DNA of 64,000 nucleotides from Ferrimonas balearica (GTDB taxonomy: Bacteria; Pseudomonadota; Gammaproteobacteria; Enterobacterales; Shewanellaceae), in the NCBI RefSeq assembly GCF_019802055.1, contig NZ_JAHVHW010000003.1, positions 1 through 64,000 of the forward strand. The letters are read 5' to 3'. Under the pieces are notes generated by a model, which was not told the DNA's origin, ran no database searches, and saw only the letters and a list, made by a program, of their open reading frames with translations. Every line of letters starts with the position of its first letter. The stretch's first letter is position 1. The position numbers and the translations under genes are program-made. Positions 7,818 to 17,090 of the stretch are shown one piece after another.

Positions 7818-9380
7818 TTAAATTTTTTGAAACCCAAACTGCCTGACCTTGTTTATCAAGGTTCGGTTGTCGGGCAGCGTTCGAAGTAACTGGTGCGTGC
7901 GTTTTCGGTTCTCATCAAACAAGGTGAGCGCCTTACGCTGCTGTGAAGGCTTGATGTGTACCGGGTTGGCGGTATCGAACCCCATGCCATAAAGCACGTA
8001 TTGATAGCTTGCGGCCGGGAACAGCGGGCGTTTCTGGCTGATGTCGGCATCGGAAGGTGCCCGATGTCGCCACAGCGCCAGCTTCTCCTGCAGTTCAGAC
8101 GGTATTGAGCTGGCGTCACGGTGGGCCCGCCAGTAGGGCGTATCTTCCCGTTGGCTGACCACATAGTGCAGCTTGAGAAACTCAATCACCTGCTGCCACT
8201 GTTGCTGATGGAGGTGGTTCATCCGCTGGGCAATCAAGGGTAGGGTTGCCCGGGTTGGCGGCAACTGTTCAGCAAATGCCGAGGCCATGGTTTCGATCAG
8301 CGCCAGGGCTGACGCCTCCAGGGGTTCGATGAATCCTGCCGCCATGCCAATGGCCATGCAGTTGTTCTTCCAGCAAACCGCCCGATAGCCCGGGGTAAAC
8401 TGAAGGCTTCGAGCATTCAGAGTGGCGTTCTGGTCCAGCCCCAGATAGGTTCTGAGCTGCTGTTCAGCGTCCGCCTCACTACTGAACGCCGAGGCGTAAA
8501 CCGCCCCTACCCCTCTGCGGCTGGACAAGCCGATGTCCCAGATCCAGCCTGCCCCATTGGCGGTCGCCACCGTACATGAGGCGATCGGGTCTTCTTCGCT
8601 CTCGTAAGGCACCTGAACCGCCAGGGCGCGATCGTTAAACAGCACCGAATGTTGCTCAACCAGCGGGACATCAAGGTGCTGTCCCAGCAATAGTGAGCGG
8701 GCCCCACTGCAATCGATAAAGAGGTCACCCTTCACCGGGCCGTGCTGCCGGGTCACGACTGCGGCGATGTCACCTTGCGCATCTGACTGCACCGAGTCGA
8801 TGTGCGCGGGCAGGTAACGGACGCCAAGTCGGTTGGTGCAGTGAGCCTGCAGCAGTTGGCCAAACTTGCCTGCATCCAGGTGATAGCCGTAGTTGTTGTG
8901 GAAGTGGAACTCCGGTGTCGAGATGGTTTTGGGGGCTAAGCCCGTCAGAGCGGGTTGAGTCTGACCGCACACCGCGTCAGCGAACGCCACCTGTTCCCGA
9001 AAAGGGAGCCAGTGTTCACTCAGGTTCAGTTCCGGTTGACCCGAAGGCAACGTGAAGGGATGAAGGTAACGGTCCCGGCCTACGTCGCCCGTCCGCCACC
9101 CCCGAAACAGAGAGCCTTGTTTGAAGCTGGCATCACACTCAAGCAGAAACGCGGTCTCACTGATGCCGAGCGTCGCCAGTGTTTGACGCATGGAGGGCCA
9201 GGTTCCCTCTCCCACACCGATAGTGGCCACATCGGGGGATTCGATCAGCGTAATGGTGATGCGTGGATTGGCTAACGCCTGACCCTGATCCATGTTGTGG
9301 CGCGCCGCCAGCAGCCCGGCGGTCAGCCAACCGGCACTCCCCCCGCCGACAATCACCACATTGTTGATCACCTTTTCCAT
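7818..9380 (-). CDS. Flavin-dependent tryptophan halogenase family protein (copy 1)
   Basis: A 520-residue protein of the same family as the halogenase at 4516-6012 but clearly diverged. GGGSAG (12-17) binds FAD, and Lys87 in ASFKQG is the expected catalytic lysine. The diagnostic WxWxIP motif is altered to WIWDIG (279-284), a variant seen in halogenase relatives with no assigned substrate. FIEPLEASALALIE keeps the acidic residue. It is the first gene of the operon. A LacI-type operator sits about 100 bases upstream (9473-9486). Active halogenase versus non-halogenating flavoprotein cannot be decided from sequence. Confidence 0.85.
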   Translation of the reverse strand: MEKVINNVVIVGGGSAGWLTAGLLAARHNMDQGQALANPRITITLIESPDVATIGVGEGTWPSMRQTLATLGISETAFLLECDASFKQGSLFRGWRTGDVGRDRYLHPFTLPSGQPELNLSEHWLPFREQVAFADAVCGQTQPALTGLAPKTISTPEFHFHNNYGYHLDAGKFGQLLQAHCTNRLGVRYLPAHIDSVQSDAQGDIAAVVTRQHGPVKGDLFIDCSGARSLLLGQHLDVPLVEQHSVLFNDRALAVQVPYESEEDPIASCTVATANGAGWIWDIGLSSRRGVGAVYASAFSSEADAEQQLRTYLGLDQNATLNARSLQFTPGYRAVCWKNNCMAIGMAAGFIEPLEASALALIETMASAFAEQLPPTRATLPLIAQRMNHLHQQQWQQVIEFLKLHYVVSQREDTPYWRAHRDASSIPSELQEKLALWRHRAPSDADISQKRPLFPAASYQYVLYGMGFDTANPVHIKPSQQRKALTLFDENRKRTHQLLRTLPDNRTLINKVRQFGFQKI

Positions 9381-9472
9381 CCCTGAGCCCTTTTATTCTT
9401 GTTTATCGGCTTACTCGGTACGCTGAATCCAGCGCCGGAACGTGTCCGTTGCGTTCCCCGGATCACCCAAAA

Positions 9473-9486
9473 AGAAAACGCTTACA
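9473..9486. promoter_or_regulatory. LacI-type operator upstream of the halogenase operon
   Basis: AGAAAACGCTTACA differs at only two positions from the 14-base operator TGAAAGCGCTTACA found before the TonB receptor. It is 93-106 bases upstream of the first halogenase start. No convincing -35/-10 pair was seen around it. Confidence 0.55.
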
Positions 9487-9676
9487 TTTTTACAACCCTA
9501 CTACAGTAATTCCTGTCAGACCACTCGATTCCCGCCGGAAACCCAGCAGAATTTATCGCCACACAACGCCGCTGATACGGGATTCCAAACCACTAGAGAA
9601 CCCGGTCCGCTCATTTCACATTGCCACTCAACTCCGGCGCAGAAAGCCCCTCTTCTCATCGCCCTTCAAGCCAAGG

Positions 9677-9709
9677 CAAAAAAAAAGGAGGCAACAACGG
9701 GTTGCCTCC
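9677..9709 (-). terminator. Intrinsic terminator after the TonB-dependent receptor
   Basis: On the minus strand the stem GGAGGCAAC/GTTGCCTCC with a 5-base loop is followed by about ten T residues. It separates the receptor transcript from the halogenase operon, so the latter needs its own promoter. Confidence 0.9.
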
Positions 9710-9731
9710 ATGGGAGATAGCCAATGGGTCG

Positions 9732-12700
9732 TTAAAAGGTGTAACGAGCCCCGAGGCTATAGCGAGCACCCGTTTGCACGTAGTTGAGTACCTGCTCTTC
9801 GGAGCGACCGTGAATCCGCACTTTCTCATCGGTCACGTTCAGGCCCTCAACAAACACCGTCAGGCCCTTCACCACAGGGACGTCGTAGCTGACGCTGAAG
9901 TCCACCTGGTAGTACTCCTCGGTGTACTGCGGGTTCGCACCGGTTCCCTGGCCTGTGGAGCTGAGGAACTGATCCCGCCAGTTGTAGGCCAGTCGAGCCT
10001 GGAAGCCATAATTTTCATACATGGCTACCACGTTGGCGGTATCGCTGATGCCGATGATCACGTTCTGCGGCGTGTCCCCTTCCCGGTTGAGGTTGTAGTT
10101 GTTGTACTCCTCATCACCGTTCACCAGGGTGTAGTTGGCCTGCAGGCCCAGACCGGTATCACCGAAGAAGTGCTGGAACGCGAACTCCCAACCGTCGATA
10201 GTCTGCTTACGATCGCTGTTGCTTGGTCGGGTAATGATGAAGTCCATCAGCGGGTCGTTCGGCCCACCAAGAATCTCCACATTGCCGTTGGCCGGGTTCA
10301 CGGAGACCAGCGGGCTCGGGTTCGGTGAATCCGGACCGTAGTTGTCCAGGATATAGGCTCGCTGATCCGCCGATTCGGTGAATCCGGCATCAATGGCTTC
10401 CTGTACCCAAGCGCTGTTGGCGGGATTGGTGATGCCATTCTGACTCTGCGTTACCGGAGTGGCGTCGATGAAGTTTGTGACGTCCTTCAGGAAGAAACCC
10501 ACAGAGACGTAATTGGCATCCTCGTAGTACCACTCGGCGGACAGGTCATAGTTGGTGGATTCCAGCGGTTCCAGCGCCGGGTTACCGGTACTGCCGCTGC
10601 CGCCGCCCTTATTCGCCAAAGTGCCCAGGGTGGTGCCGCCCTGAATGGAGACATAGTCGGGACGCCCGATGGTTTCGCTGTAGGCGGCACGAACGTAGAG
10701 GTCATCCATCACTTCAATATTGAAGTTGAGGTTCGGCAACCAGTACTCGTAGTCCCCTTTTTGCGTCTCGAACACGGAGGGATCCAACTGATCCTGATTC
10801 AGGGCGATCTCGGTATCCGCAATCCAGGTGGCACTGGTGTAGTTGATCACCTTGGAGGTCGAGGTGACGTCGGTCTTTTCATAGCGCACACCCAGATGGA
10901 AGTTGTAAGGCATGGTGCCCCACTCCCCTTCGTAGTTGTACTGAAGGTAGGCCGAGAGCGATTCCTCAACGGTGTAGCGGTCAGTATCAAAGTTGGTTGT
11001 CGGACAGAAGCCGTTGCCGCAGTCACCGATCACGCTGGAAGCGTAGTTCGCTGCCGCGAAGTCACGAACGGCCGCAAAATCCCATAGGAAGATGGTGTTG
11101 AGCGGGTCGGTGCTGGCGCCGCCCTGATAGAGGGAGAAGTCCCCCTTGGAGCCGTCAAACTTGTCCAGAACCGTACCGGCAGGGAACCAATCGGGATCCA
11201 GATCCCCGGGAGCACCCACGCCGCCCCAATCGTTTCGCTGCACATTGGAGGATTGGGTCCGGTTGTCCACGTCAGTCATCGCCATACCGAAATCGATGCT
11301 GCCACCGTGGTCAAACAGGTATTCACCAAACAGCTGGGTTTGTTCGATCTCAGAGCGGTTCTTGTTGTAGCCGAACACGGATCCGGTCACCCGCATATCA
11401 GTGGGGTCCAGCGGGTTGTCCATCCCCACCGCCAGTACCGGCACATCGCCGGTAAAGTCCGTCGCGGCACTGTTGCGGATAAAGGCTGCGGTACTCAGGG
11501 TGTTGCTGCTGCCCCAGGGGCTGTTGGGCGTCTCTTCCGCAAAGGAGTTGTGGTAATCCAGCTCCAGGCTCAGTCGGTCATTCACGACCCAGCCCACATT
11601 GAAGCCCAGGGAACCGCTCTCATCCCGGGTGCCGTAATCGCCCGCCGCCATGGAGAGATCCGCGCCACCACCGGCGTATTGCTCGGAGTAGATCAGCGGA
11701 GAGGAAACCGGGCCATCGCTCCAGGTGTTTTCGCTGGGAACAAAGGTGAACCAGGCAGACACGTCATTGAACTGAGTGTCTACGTCGTTGCGGAAGTAGG
11801 TGTAATCCAGCGTGGCGCGAATCGAGTCAACCGGTTCATACTGGAGAACCAATTGCCCATTGGTCCGCTTACGCTGCTGCTCTTCAAAGCGGTAGATGGT
11901 GGTCTGAGGAACACTGTAGACGTCATCGTCACCCGGTCGGTTGATCTGGTTGTCGTCTTTGGGCACACCGCCCCACTCGGCGTTGGAGCCACCCCAATCC
12001 TGGTCCACGATGCCGGGGAAGCTGCGCCAGCCGGTACCAACCTGCGCCTGACGGTTGCCGCTCTCCCGCTCCTGATAGCTGGCGGAGATCAGCACACCAA
12101 ACTTGTCATCATTGAATGTCTGGGAGTAGAGGCCAGACAGTTCCGGGGTCACCCCGCCGGTGCTGGTTGAGTGATCATCAACCGCCTTCACACCGAACGT
12201 GGCATTCAGACCAGGAGAGCTCAAAGGACGGAGGGTCAGCACATTGATGGTTGCCCCGATGCCACCGGTGGGATTCTTCGCCTGACTGGTTTTTTCCACC
12301 ACGACAGCACTGACCGAGTCGGAAGCGATATTGGAGAAATCAAACGAGCGTGAGCCGGTGGTAACCGGCATCTGGCGGTGGTTCAGCATCACCAGGTTCT
12401 GGTCCGGACCAAAACCACGAACCGTCACACGGCTCCCTTCCCCGTTCTGACGGTCAATCGCCACACCGGTGATGCGCTGCATCGATTCAGCCAGATTGGT
12501 GTCGGGAAACTTACCGATATCCTCAGCATTGATCGCATCCACCACGCCGTCGGAATCCCGCTTCATGTCCATCGACTTGAGCAAGCTGCCACGGATCCCG
12601 CGGACTTCAATCACTTCAACCTTGTCCGTTGATGCCTCTTCGTCGGCGGCAACAACCGGCGCTGCTACCCCCATGCCCAGCGCCAGTGACAAACTGGTGG

Positions 12701-12734
12701 CCAGTTTCGTCCTTTTAAAGGTTACAGAGTTCAT
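9732..12734 (-). CDS. TonB-dependent outer-membrane receptor (probably for beta-glucoside sugars)
   Basis: A 1000-residue receptor: signal peptide (cleavage near residue 29, VVAADEE), a plug domain containing EDIGKFPDTNLAESMQRITGV and TVRGFGPDQNLVMLN, then a long beta-barrel ending in YSLGARYTF with the terminal phenylalanine of outer-membrane barrels. The IGKFPD/NLAE plug pattern is that of the TIGR01782-type receptors often used for carbohydrate uptake. Location beside beta-glucosidases, sugar transporters and a LacI repressor, with an operator over its probable start point, suggests import of beta-glucoside oligosaccharides. Substrate is inferred from context only. It is a single-gene unit with its own terminator. 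Confidence 0.9.
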   Translation of the reverse strand: MNSVTFKRTKLATSLSLALGMGVAAPVVAADEEASTDKVEVIEVRGIRGSLLKSMDMKRDSDGVVDAINAEDIGKFPDTNLAESMQRITGVAIDRQNGEGSRVTVRGFGPDQNLVMLNHRQMPVTTGSRSFDFSNIASDSVSAVVVEKTSQAKNPTGGIGATINVLTLRPLSSPGLNATFGVKAVDDHSTSTGGVTPELSGLYSQTFNDDKFGVLISASYQERESGNRQAQVGTGWRSFPGIVDQDWGGSNAEWGGVPKDDNQINRPGDDDVYSVPQTTIYRFEEQQRKRTNGQLVLQYEPVDSIRATLDYTYFRNDVDTQFNDVSAWFTFVPSENTWSDGPVSSPLIYSEQYAGGGADLSMAAGDYGTRDESGSLGFNVGWVVNDRLSLELDYHNSFAEETPNSPWGSSNTLSTAAFIRNSAATDFTGDVPVLAVGMDNPLDPTDMRVTGSVFGYNKNRSEIEQTQLFGEYLFDHGGSIDFGMAMTDVDNRTQSSNVQRNDWGGVGAPGDLDPDWFPAGTVLDKFDGSKGDFSLYQGGASTDPLNTIFLWDFAAVRDFAAANYASSVIGDCGNGFCPTTNFDTDRYTVEESLSAYLQYNYEGEWGTMPYNFHLGVRYEKTDVTSTSKVINYTSATWIADTEIALNQDQLDPSVFETQKGDYEYWLPNLNFNIEVMDDLYVRAAYSETIGRPDYVSIQGGTTLGTLANKGGGSGSTGNPALEPLESTNYDLSAEWYYEDANYVSVGFFLKDVTNFIDATPVTQSQNGITNPANSAWVQEAIDAGFTESADQRAYILDNYGPDSPNPSPLVSVNPANGNVEILGGPNDPLMDFIITRPSNSDRKQTIDGWEFAFQHFFGDTGLGLQANYTLVNGDEEYNNYNLNREGDTPQNVIIGISDTANVVAMYENYGFQARLAYNWRDQFLSSTGQGTGANPQYTEEYYQVDFSVSYDVPVVKGLTVFVEGLNVTDEKVRIHGRSEEQVLNYVQTGARYSLGARYTF

Positions 12735-12846
12735 CCCCTCTCCCCTGTCGAGTCATTATTTTTTTCAGGTACCGCTTTCTGGTTTTCATTGGTGTTGAAC
12801 GAAACAGGTACCACCGACTCACTCTTCCGTTCTGTCAGCGCCAAAA

Positions 12847-12892
12847 TGAAAGCGCTTACATGAAACCTATGGGAGATGATCTCATATGTCAA
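12847..12892 (-). promoter_or_regulatory. Promoter and LacI-type operator of the TonB-dependent receptor
   Basis: The minus strand has TTGACA (12887-12892), a 17-base spacer and a weak -10 TAGGTT (12864-12869), placing the start near 12857. The palindromic operator TGAAAGCGCTTACA (12847-12860) covers that start, a position suited to repression. The gene starts about 110 bases downstream. Confidence 0.7.
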
Positions 12893-12998
12893 TAAAATGT
12901 TGCTATTGGGTTTTACCTGAGGCAGGGGTCGAGCTAAGTGATTGAATTTGCTATCTGATGATTAAGCAGAAATGAGCAGATTCCATGGGTCCCCGGAC

Positions 12999-13024
12999 TA
13001 AAAAGGGGGCAAACCTGCCCCCTT
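12999..13024 (-). terminator. Intrinsic terminator after the LacI-family gene
   Basis: The stem AAGGGGGCA/TGCCCCCTT with a 4-base loop is followed on the minus strand by a T-run. It ends the GH1-symporter-repressor operon. Confidence 0.85.
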
Positions 13025-13043
13025 CTGACCGCCTGAACCTGGC

Positions 13044-14045
13044 CTACGATCGAGTGGCAACGGAGTCACGCGCAATAAGCTCCGGTACAAATTCCCCAGC
13101 CAGCTCAACTTGTTCCTTTTGATAAACGTGTTTAAGCACCCATCGGGCTGCCATCTTCCCCATCTGATGGATCGGGTTGCTGATGGTCGATAACTTGGGC
13201 GTCGTGTACTGAGGGAAACGAACATTGTCGTACCCCATCACTGAGAGATCGTCCGGCACCCGAAGTTGTCTTGCCATCGCGCCGGCAATCGCGCCGGATG
13301 CCATGCCATCGTTGGCACAGACCACTGCGGTAAAGGGCCTGCCCAGGTCCAGCAGTTGGTTCATGCCGATGCGACCGCTCTCTTCGTGAAAGTCCCCTTC
13401 AAAGAACAGTGTCGGGTCAAAGGGAAGTCCCGCTTCTTTCAGGGCTTTCTTATGGCCCTCGATGCGCTGACGCACATCCAGCTTGTAGAGCGGCCCGGAA
13501 ATGTAAGCGATCTCCCGATGCCCGTGTTCAAGGACGTAGCGAGTGGAGAGGTAACCGCCCAGTTCGTTATCCAGGTAGATGCAGCGATCGGCAATCCCGG
13601 TAACGTAGCGGTTGATCAGAACGATGGGGGTCGAGCCCTGACAAAGCTCAACAAGGTATTGATCCGTGACCGATTCGACGTCCAGAATCAGCGCGTCACA
13701 ACCGCGGTTAAGCAGGAATTCCACCCCCTCCCGCTCCCGCGCTTCGTTGCCGCCTCCGGCAGCAATGATCACATGCTTTCCCGCCTCTCTCAGCGCATTC
13801 TCAATCTCCGCCATCATGGTGCCGTAGTAGGGACCATCCAGTTGTGAGACCAGAACACCAACACTGTCAGAACGATTGGACGCCAGAGAGCGGGCACTGG
13901 CATTGGGGCGATAATCGAGCTTCTCCATCGCCTCCAGCACTTTGCGCCGGGTTTTTTCGCTCACCTTGGCGTTGTTATTGACCACCCTCGACACGGTTGC
14001 GAGGGAGACCCCGGCCATTACCGAGACGTCGTAGATGGTAGCCAT
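13044..14045 (-). CDS. LacI-family transcriptional repressor of the beta-glucoside genes
   Basis: A 333-residue LacI/GalR regulator. The N-terminal helix-turn-helix TIYDVSVMAGVSLATVSRVV is followed by the hinge YRPNASARSLAS and a periplasmic-binding-like sugar domain (from about residue 60: SVGVLVSQLDGPYYG). LacI members bind AT-flanked AAGCGCTT-type palindromes, and three such sites occur in this region (9473, 12847, 16973), all before genes of the same cluster. It lies 53 bases after the GPH symporter and is probably co-transcribed with GH1 and the symporter, so the repressor may be autoregulated. The inducer is probably a beta-glucoside or glucose (inference). Confidence 0.9.
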   Translation of the reverse strand: MATIYDVSVMAGVSLATVSRVVNNNAKVSEKTRRKVLEAMEKLDYRPNASARSLASNRSDSVGVLVSQLDGPYYGTMMAEIENALREAGKHVIIAAGGGNEAREREGVEFLLNRGCDALILDVESVTDQYLVELCQGSTPIVLINRYVTGIADRCIYLDNELGGYLSTRYVLEHGHREIAYISGPLYKLDVRQRIEGHKKALKEAGLPFDPTLFFEGDFHEESGRIGMNQLLDLGRPFTAVVCANDGMASGAIAGAMARQLRVPDDLSVMGYDNVRFPQYTTPKLSTISNPIHQMGKMAARWVLKHVYQKEQVELAGEFVPELIARDSVATRS

Positions 14046-14098
14046 ATCCCAAATAAGTCCAATTCAGTCGTGAAAAGCCAAGTCAGTCTAGCACTATC

Positions 14099-15427
14099 TC
14101 AATGAGTCAAACCATTGGTTTTCATACTCATTTGCTCGACTTTCCGGGCATCAAGTTTATACCAGCACATCACCACAGCGACGATCAGCGAGCCCACTGC
14201 CGGATAGAGGGTGAAGGAGGTCAGAATCCCGTTCAGCGCCTCAGCGGTTTGCTCCGCATCCGCCTGGTAGCCGTATCCTGCCAACAGCCAGCCCGCCGCC
14301 GCCCCGCCAGCTGCCAGCCCCAACTTAATGAAAAAGATGATGGAGGAGTAGACCAGCCCCGTCACCCGAACGCCGGTTTTGTACTGCCCGTAATCCACGG
14401 TGTCAGCCATTTTGGCCCAGAGCAGAGGCGTTGCCATATTGAATAGGCCGCACCAGAGCATATAGGCAACAAACGCCAGCGCCCTCTGCTCCGGCTCAAT
14501 CCAATACGCCAGAGCACAGGCCAGGGCCGCCAGCAGTTGTAGAGTAATGTACGCCTTGATCTTGCACACCCGCCGCGCCAAGGGCTGCGCCAGCATGCAG
14601 CCAACAATGTTGGCCACCATGCCCAGGGTGATAAACAGGGTGATGCTCTGAGGCGCCCCCAGATAGTACTTGACGTAATAGATGGCGAGCGTGGTTTTCA
14701 GAACATTTCCGGTCAGCAGGAAAAACGCCGCTAGGCACAAGATGCGCCACTGATCATTCTGCCAGAGTGAACGAAACAGCACCCGGTAGCCCGCTTCCTG
14801 CTCGGCCGGTGGGTGCAATCGCTCCCGGGTTCCTTTAAAGCAAAGCAGAAACAGCATCACGCCCAGGGCACTCATCGCCATCATGGTCAATTGGTACCCT
14901 TTGGCCTTATCCCCCTGGCCGAACCACTCCACCATAGGCAGGGTCAGGCTGGAGACCAGCAAGCCGCCAAGCATGGCAAACACGAATCGGTAGGACTGAA
15001 CCGACACCCGCTCTTTGGGATCCGCCGTTAACACCCCGCCCAGTGCACAGTACGGGATATTGATGGCGGTGTAGGCCAGCATCAGCAGGGTGTAGGTCAC
15101 AAAGGCATACACCATCTTGCCGGATTCCGGCAGGTCAGGGGTGGTAAATGCCAGAACGCTGATCAGCCCAAACGGCAAGGCAAACCAGAGCAGATAGGGG
15201 CGGAACTTGCCCCACCGGGTCTGAGTGCGATCGGTCAGGCTCCCCATCAGGGGGTCGGTGATGGCGTCCATCACCCTGACCAGCAGAAACATGGTGCCGA
15301 CAAACGCCGGTGAGATCCCGAAGATATCGGTATAGAAGAAGGTCAGGAATAACATGACCGTCTGAAACACAATGTTGCTTGCGGTATCGCCCAAGCCGTA
15401 AGCGATCTTTTCCCTGATGCTGACCAT
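14099..15427 (-). CDS. GPH-family sugar:cation symporter (MelB-like)
   Basis: A 442-residue transporter with about 12 hydrophobic segments. The start IREKIAYGLGDTASNIVFQT and the loop VRVMDAITDPLMGSLTDRTQTRWGKFRPY are signatures of the glycoside-pentoside-hexuronide (MelB) family, the aspartates lying in the cation-binding region. It sits 26 bases downstream of GH1, so it likely brings the glucoside across the inner membrane for that cytoplasmic enzyme. The exact sugar is not evident. Confidence 0.9.
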   Translation of the reverse strand: MVSIREKIAYGLGDTASNIVFQTVMLFLTFFYTDIFGISPAFVGTMFLLVRVMDAITDPLMGSLTDRTQTRWGKFRPYLLWFALPFGLISVLAFTTPDLPESGKMVYAFVTYTLLMLAYTAINIPYCALGGVLTADPKERVSVQSYRFVFAMLGGLLVSSLTLPMVEWFGQGDKAKGYQLTMMAMSALGVMLFLLCFKGTRERLHPPAEQEAGYRVLFRSLWQNDQWRILCLAAFFLLTGNVLKTTLAIYYVKYYLGAPQSITLFITLGMVANIVGCMLAQPLARRVCKIKAYITLQLLAALACALAYWIEPEQRALAFVAYMLWCGLFNMATPLLWAKMADTVDYGQYKTGVRVTGLVYSSIIFFIKLGLAAGGAAAGWLLAGYGYQADAEQTAEALNGILTSFTLYPAVGSLIVAVVMCWYKLDARKVEQMSMKTNGLTH

Positions 15428-15453
15428 GCGCGTATCCTTTGCTGTTGTCGTTA

Positions 15454-16806
15454 TTATTTATGGCTGCGCCAAACGATGGCGTCCCGATAGGCCAGACCGC
15501 TGTCCTTGATGATCCGTTTCTGAGTGGGATAGTCAACGTACACGATACCGAAGCGCTTAAGGTAGCCCTCCGCCCATTCAAAGTTGTCCATCAGACTCCA
15601 GGCAAAGTAGCCCCGTATGTCGACCCCGGCCTCTATCGCCTTATGCACCGCGTTGAGGTGACTCTGGTAGTACCGAATCCGCTGCTCATCAGCCACCCTT
15701 TCTCCAACCGGCTCATCCGCAGTCGCGGCACCATTTTCGGTGATGTAGATCGGCGGCAACGGGTACTTCTTGTGCAGTGAGCACAGCAGTTCGGTAAAGG
15801 CTTCCGGACACACTTCCCAGCCAATGTCGGTGCGCTCGACGTTGTCCAGTTGCACCGTCTCAAACGGCGCATCCGGTGAGGCCCGATAGATTTCCCGGGT
15901 GTAGTAATTGACCCCAAGATAATCGAGCGGCTCGGCGATGATCGCCATATCTCCCGGCTCAATATGGGGGCGATCCGCCTCCTCCAGCGAAGAGAGAATA
16001 GCCGGGTACTCTCCGGTAAACAGCGGCCGAATAAACCACTGGTTGAAGTAATCGTCGGCGTAGCGGGCTGCGGCCTTGTCCGCCGGGCTGCTGCTCAGGG
16101 GGTAGCAGGGAGTGAAATTGAGCACGATACCGTGGAGCCCATCGGGGCAGTTTTTCCGCAATACCGACATCGCCAGTCCATGGGCCAGCAGCAGGTTATG
16201 GGCCGCCTGACGGCCATAGGAGCGCTTGGCCTTACCCGGTGCGTGGATGCCAATTTCGTAGCCCAGGTAAGCACTGCAGAAGGGCTCATTCAAAGTGGCA
16301 TACGCGTACACCCGGCTACCGAATAAGCGGCTCGCCTTATCCGCATAGTCGCGAAACTGGTAAGCGGTATCCCGATTCAGCCAGCCACCTTTATCCTCCA
16401 GATGCTGGGGCAGATCCCAGTGATAGAGGGTGACAAATACCCGGATCCCTTTGCGGTTAAGCTCATCCATCAGGTCCAGATAAAACTGCGCGCCCGACTC
16501 ATTGATGGAGCCATCGGCATTCAGCAGTCGCCCCCAGGAAACCGACAGGCGATAGGCGTCAACGCCCAGCGACTCAATCAGAGCCACATCTTCGCGCCAG
16601 TAACGCACGTGTTCGCAGGCTTGCAGTCCATTGGAGCCGTCCCGGATTTTACCGGGTGTGGCACAAAACCGGTCCCAGATGCTGGGTTGACGAGTCTCTG
16701 CGGCCCCCTCGATCTGAAATGACGCCGTGGCCACCCCATAGAGGAATTCCGGTTGTCGCAGCCTGGAGTCCTCAGGCAATGTCAGTGTCATACGGTTGGT
16801 TGTCAT
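15454..16806 (-). CDS. GH1 beta-glucosidase
   Basis: A 450-residue family 1 glycoside hydrolase without signal peptide, so cytoplasmic. It hydrolyses beta-glucosides with retention. The acid/base is Glu174 in TLNEPF and the nucleophile Glu357 in YITENG. FLYGVATASFQIEG and LYHWDLPQHLED are further family landmarks, and WSLMDNFEWAEGY closes the active site. The start is the ATG at 16804-16806, with AGGGAG a few bases upstream; the frame stays open to 16938 but lacks homology there. First gene of a GH1-symporter-lacI operon with an operator about 165 bases upstream. Confidence 0.93.
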   Translation of the reverse strand: MTTNRMTLTLPEDSRLRQPEFLYGVATASFQIEGAAETRQPSIWDRFCATPGKIRDGSNGLQACEHVRYWREDVALIESLGVDAYRLSVSWGRLLNADGSINESGAQFYLDLMDELNRKGIRVFVTLYHWDLPQHLEDKGGWLNRDTAYQFRDYADKASRLFGSRVYAYATLNEPFCSAYLGYEIGIHAPGKAKRSYGRQAAHNLLLAHGLAMSVLRKNCPDGLHGIVLNFTPCYPLSSSPADKAAARYADDYFNQWFIRPLFTGEYPAILSSLEEADRPHIEPGDMAIIAEPLDYLGVNYYTREIYRASPDAPFETVQLDNVERTDIGWEVCPEAFTELLCSLHKKYPLPPIYITENGAATADEPVGERVADEQRIRYYQSHLNAVHKAIEAGVDIRGYFAWSLMDNFEWAEGYLKRFGIVYVDYPTQKRIIKDSGLAYRDAIVWRSHK

Positions 16807-16943
16807 TCCGCTCCCTGCTGTTTTGTCTCTCTCGGGATCACCATGAATCCTTGCTGATCCGTCTGCCGAAAACCGCGCCATCGGATGATGGCGGTCACAG
16901 ACCATTCTCTGGGCCATCCCGGTCAATCTGGATCGCATCGCAA

Positions 16944-16986
16944 TTGACTTCTCATTTACATTGCGCCAACAATGTAAGCGCTTTCA
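16944..16986. promoter_or_regulatory. Divergent control region: LacI-type operator between GH1 and the MFS/GH3 genes
   Basis: TGTAAGCGCTTTCA (16973-16986) is the exact reverse complement of the operator before the TonB receptor. On the plus strand TTGACT (16944-16949), 18 bases and AACAAT (16968-16973) form a plausible promoter for the MFS gene, with the operator starting at its -10. An 8-base inverted repeat, TTACATTG (16956-16963) and CAATGTAA (16970-16977), overlaps the operator and may be an extra half-site. The site can serve both directions. Confidence 0.65.
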
Positions 16987-17090
16987 AAAGCTATCCATAG
17001 ACGCGCAGCAGGTCAATCACAATTTGTTTACATGATGCTCTGACCCCGTCGGCTGCTCCGTCAAAAGCACAACAATAAGAGGGAATAACA

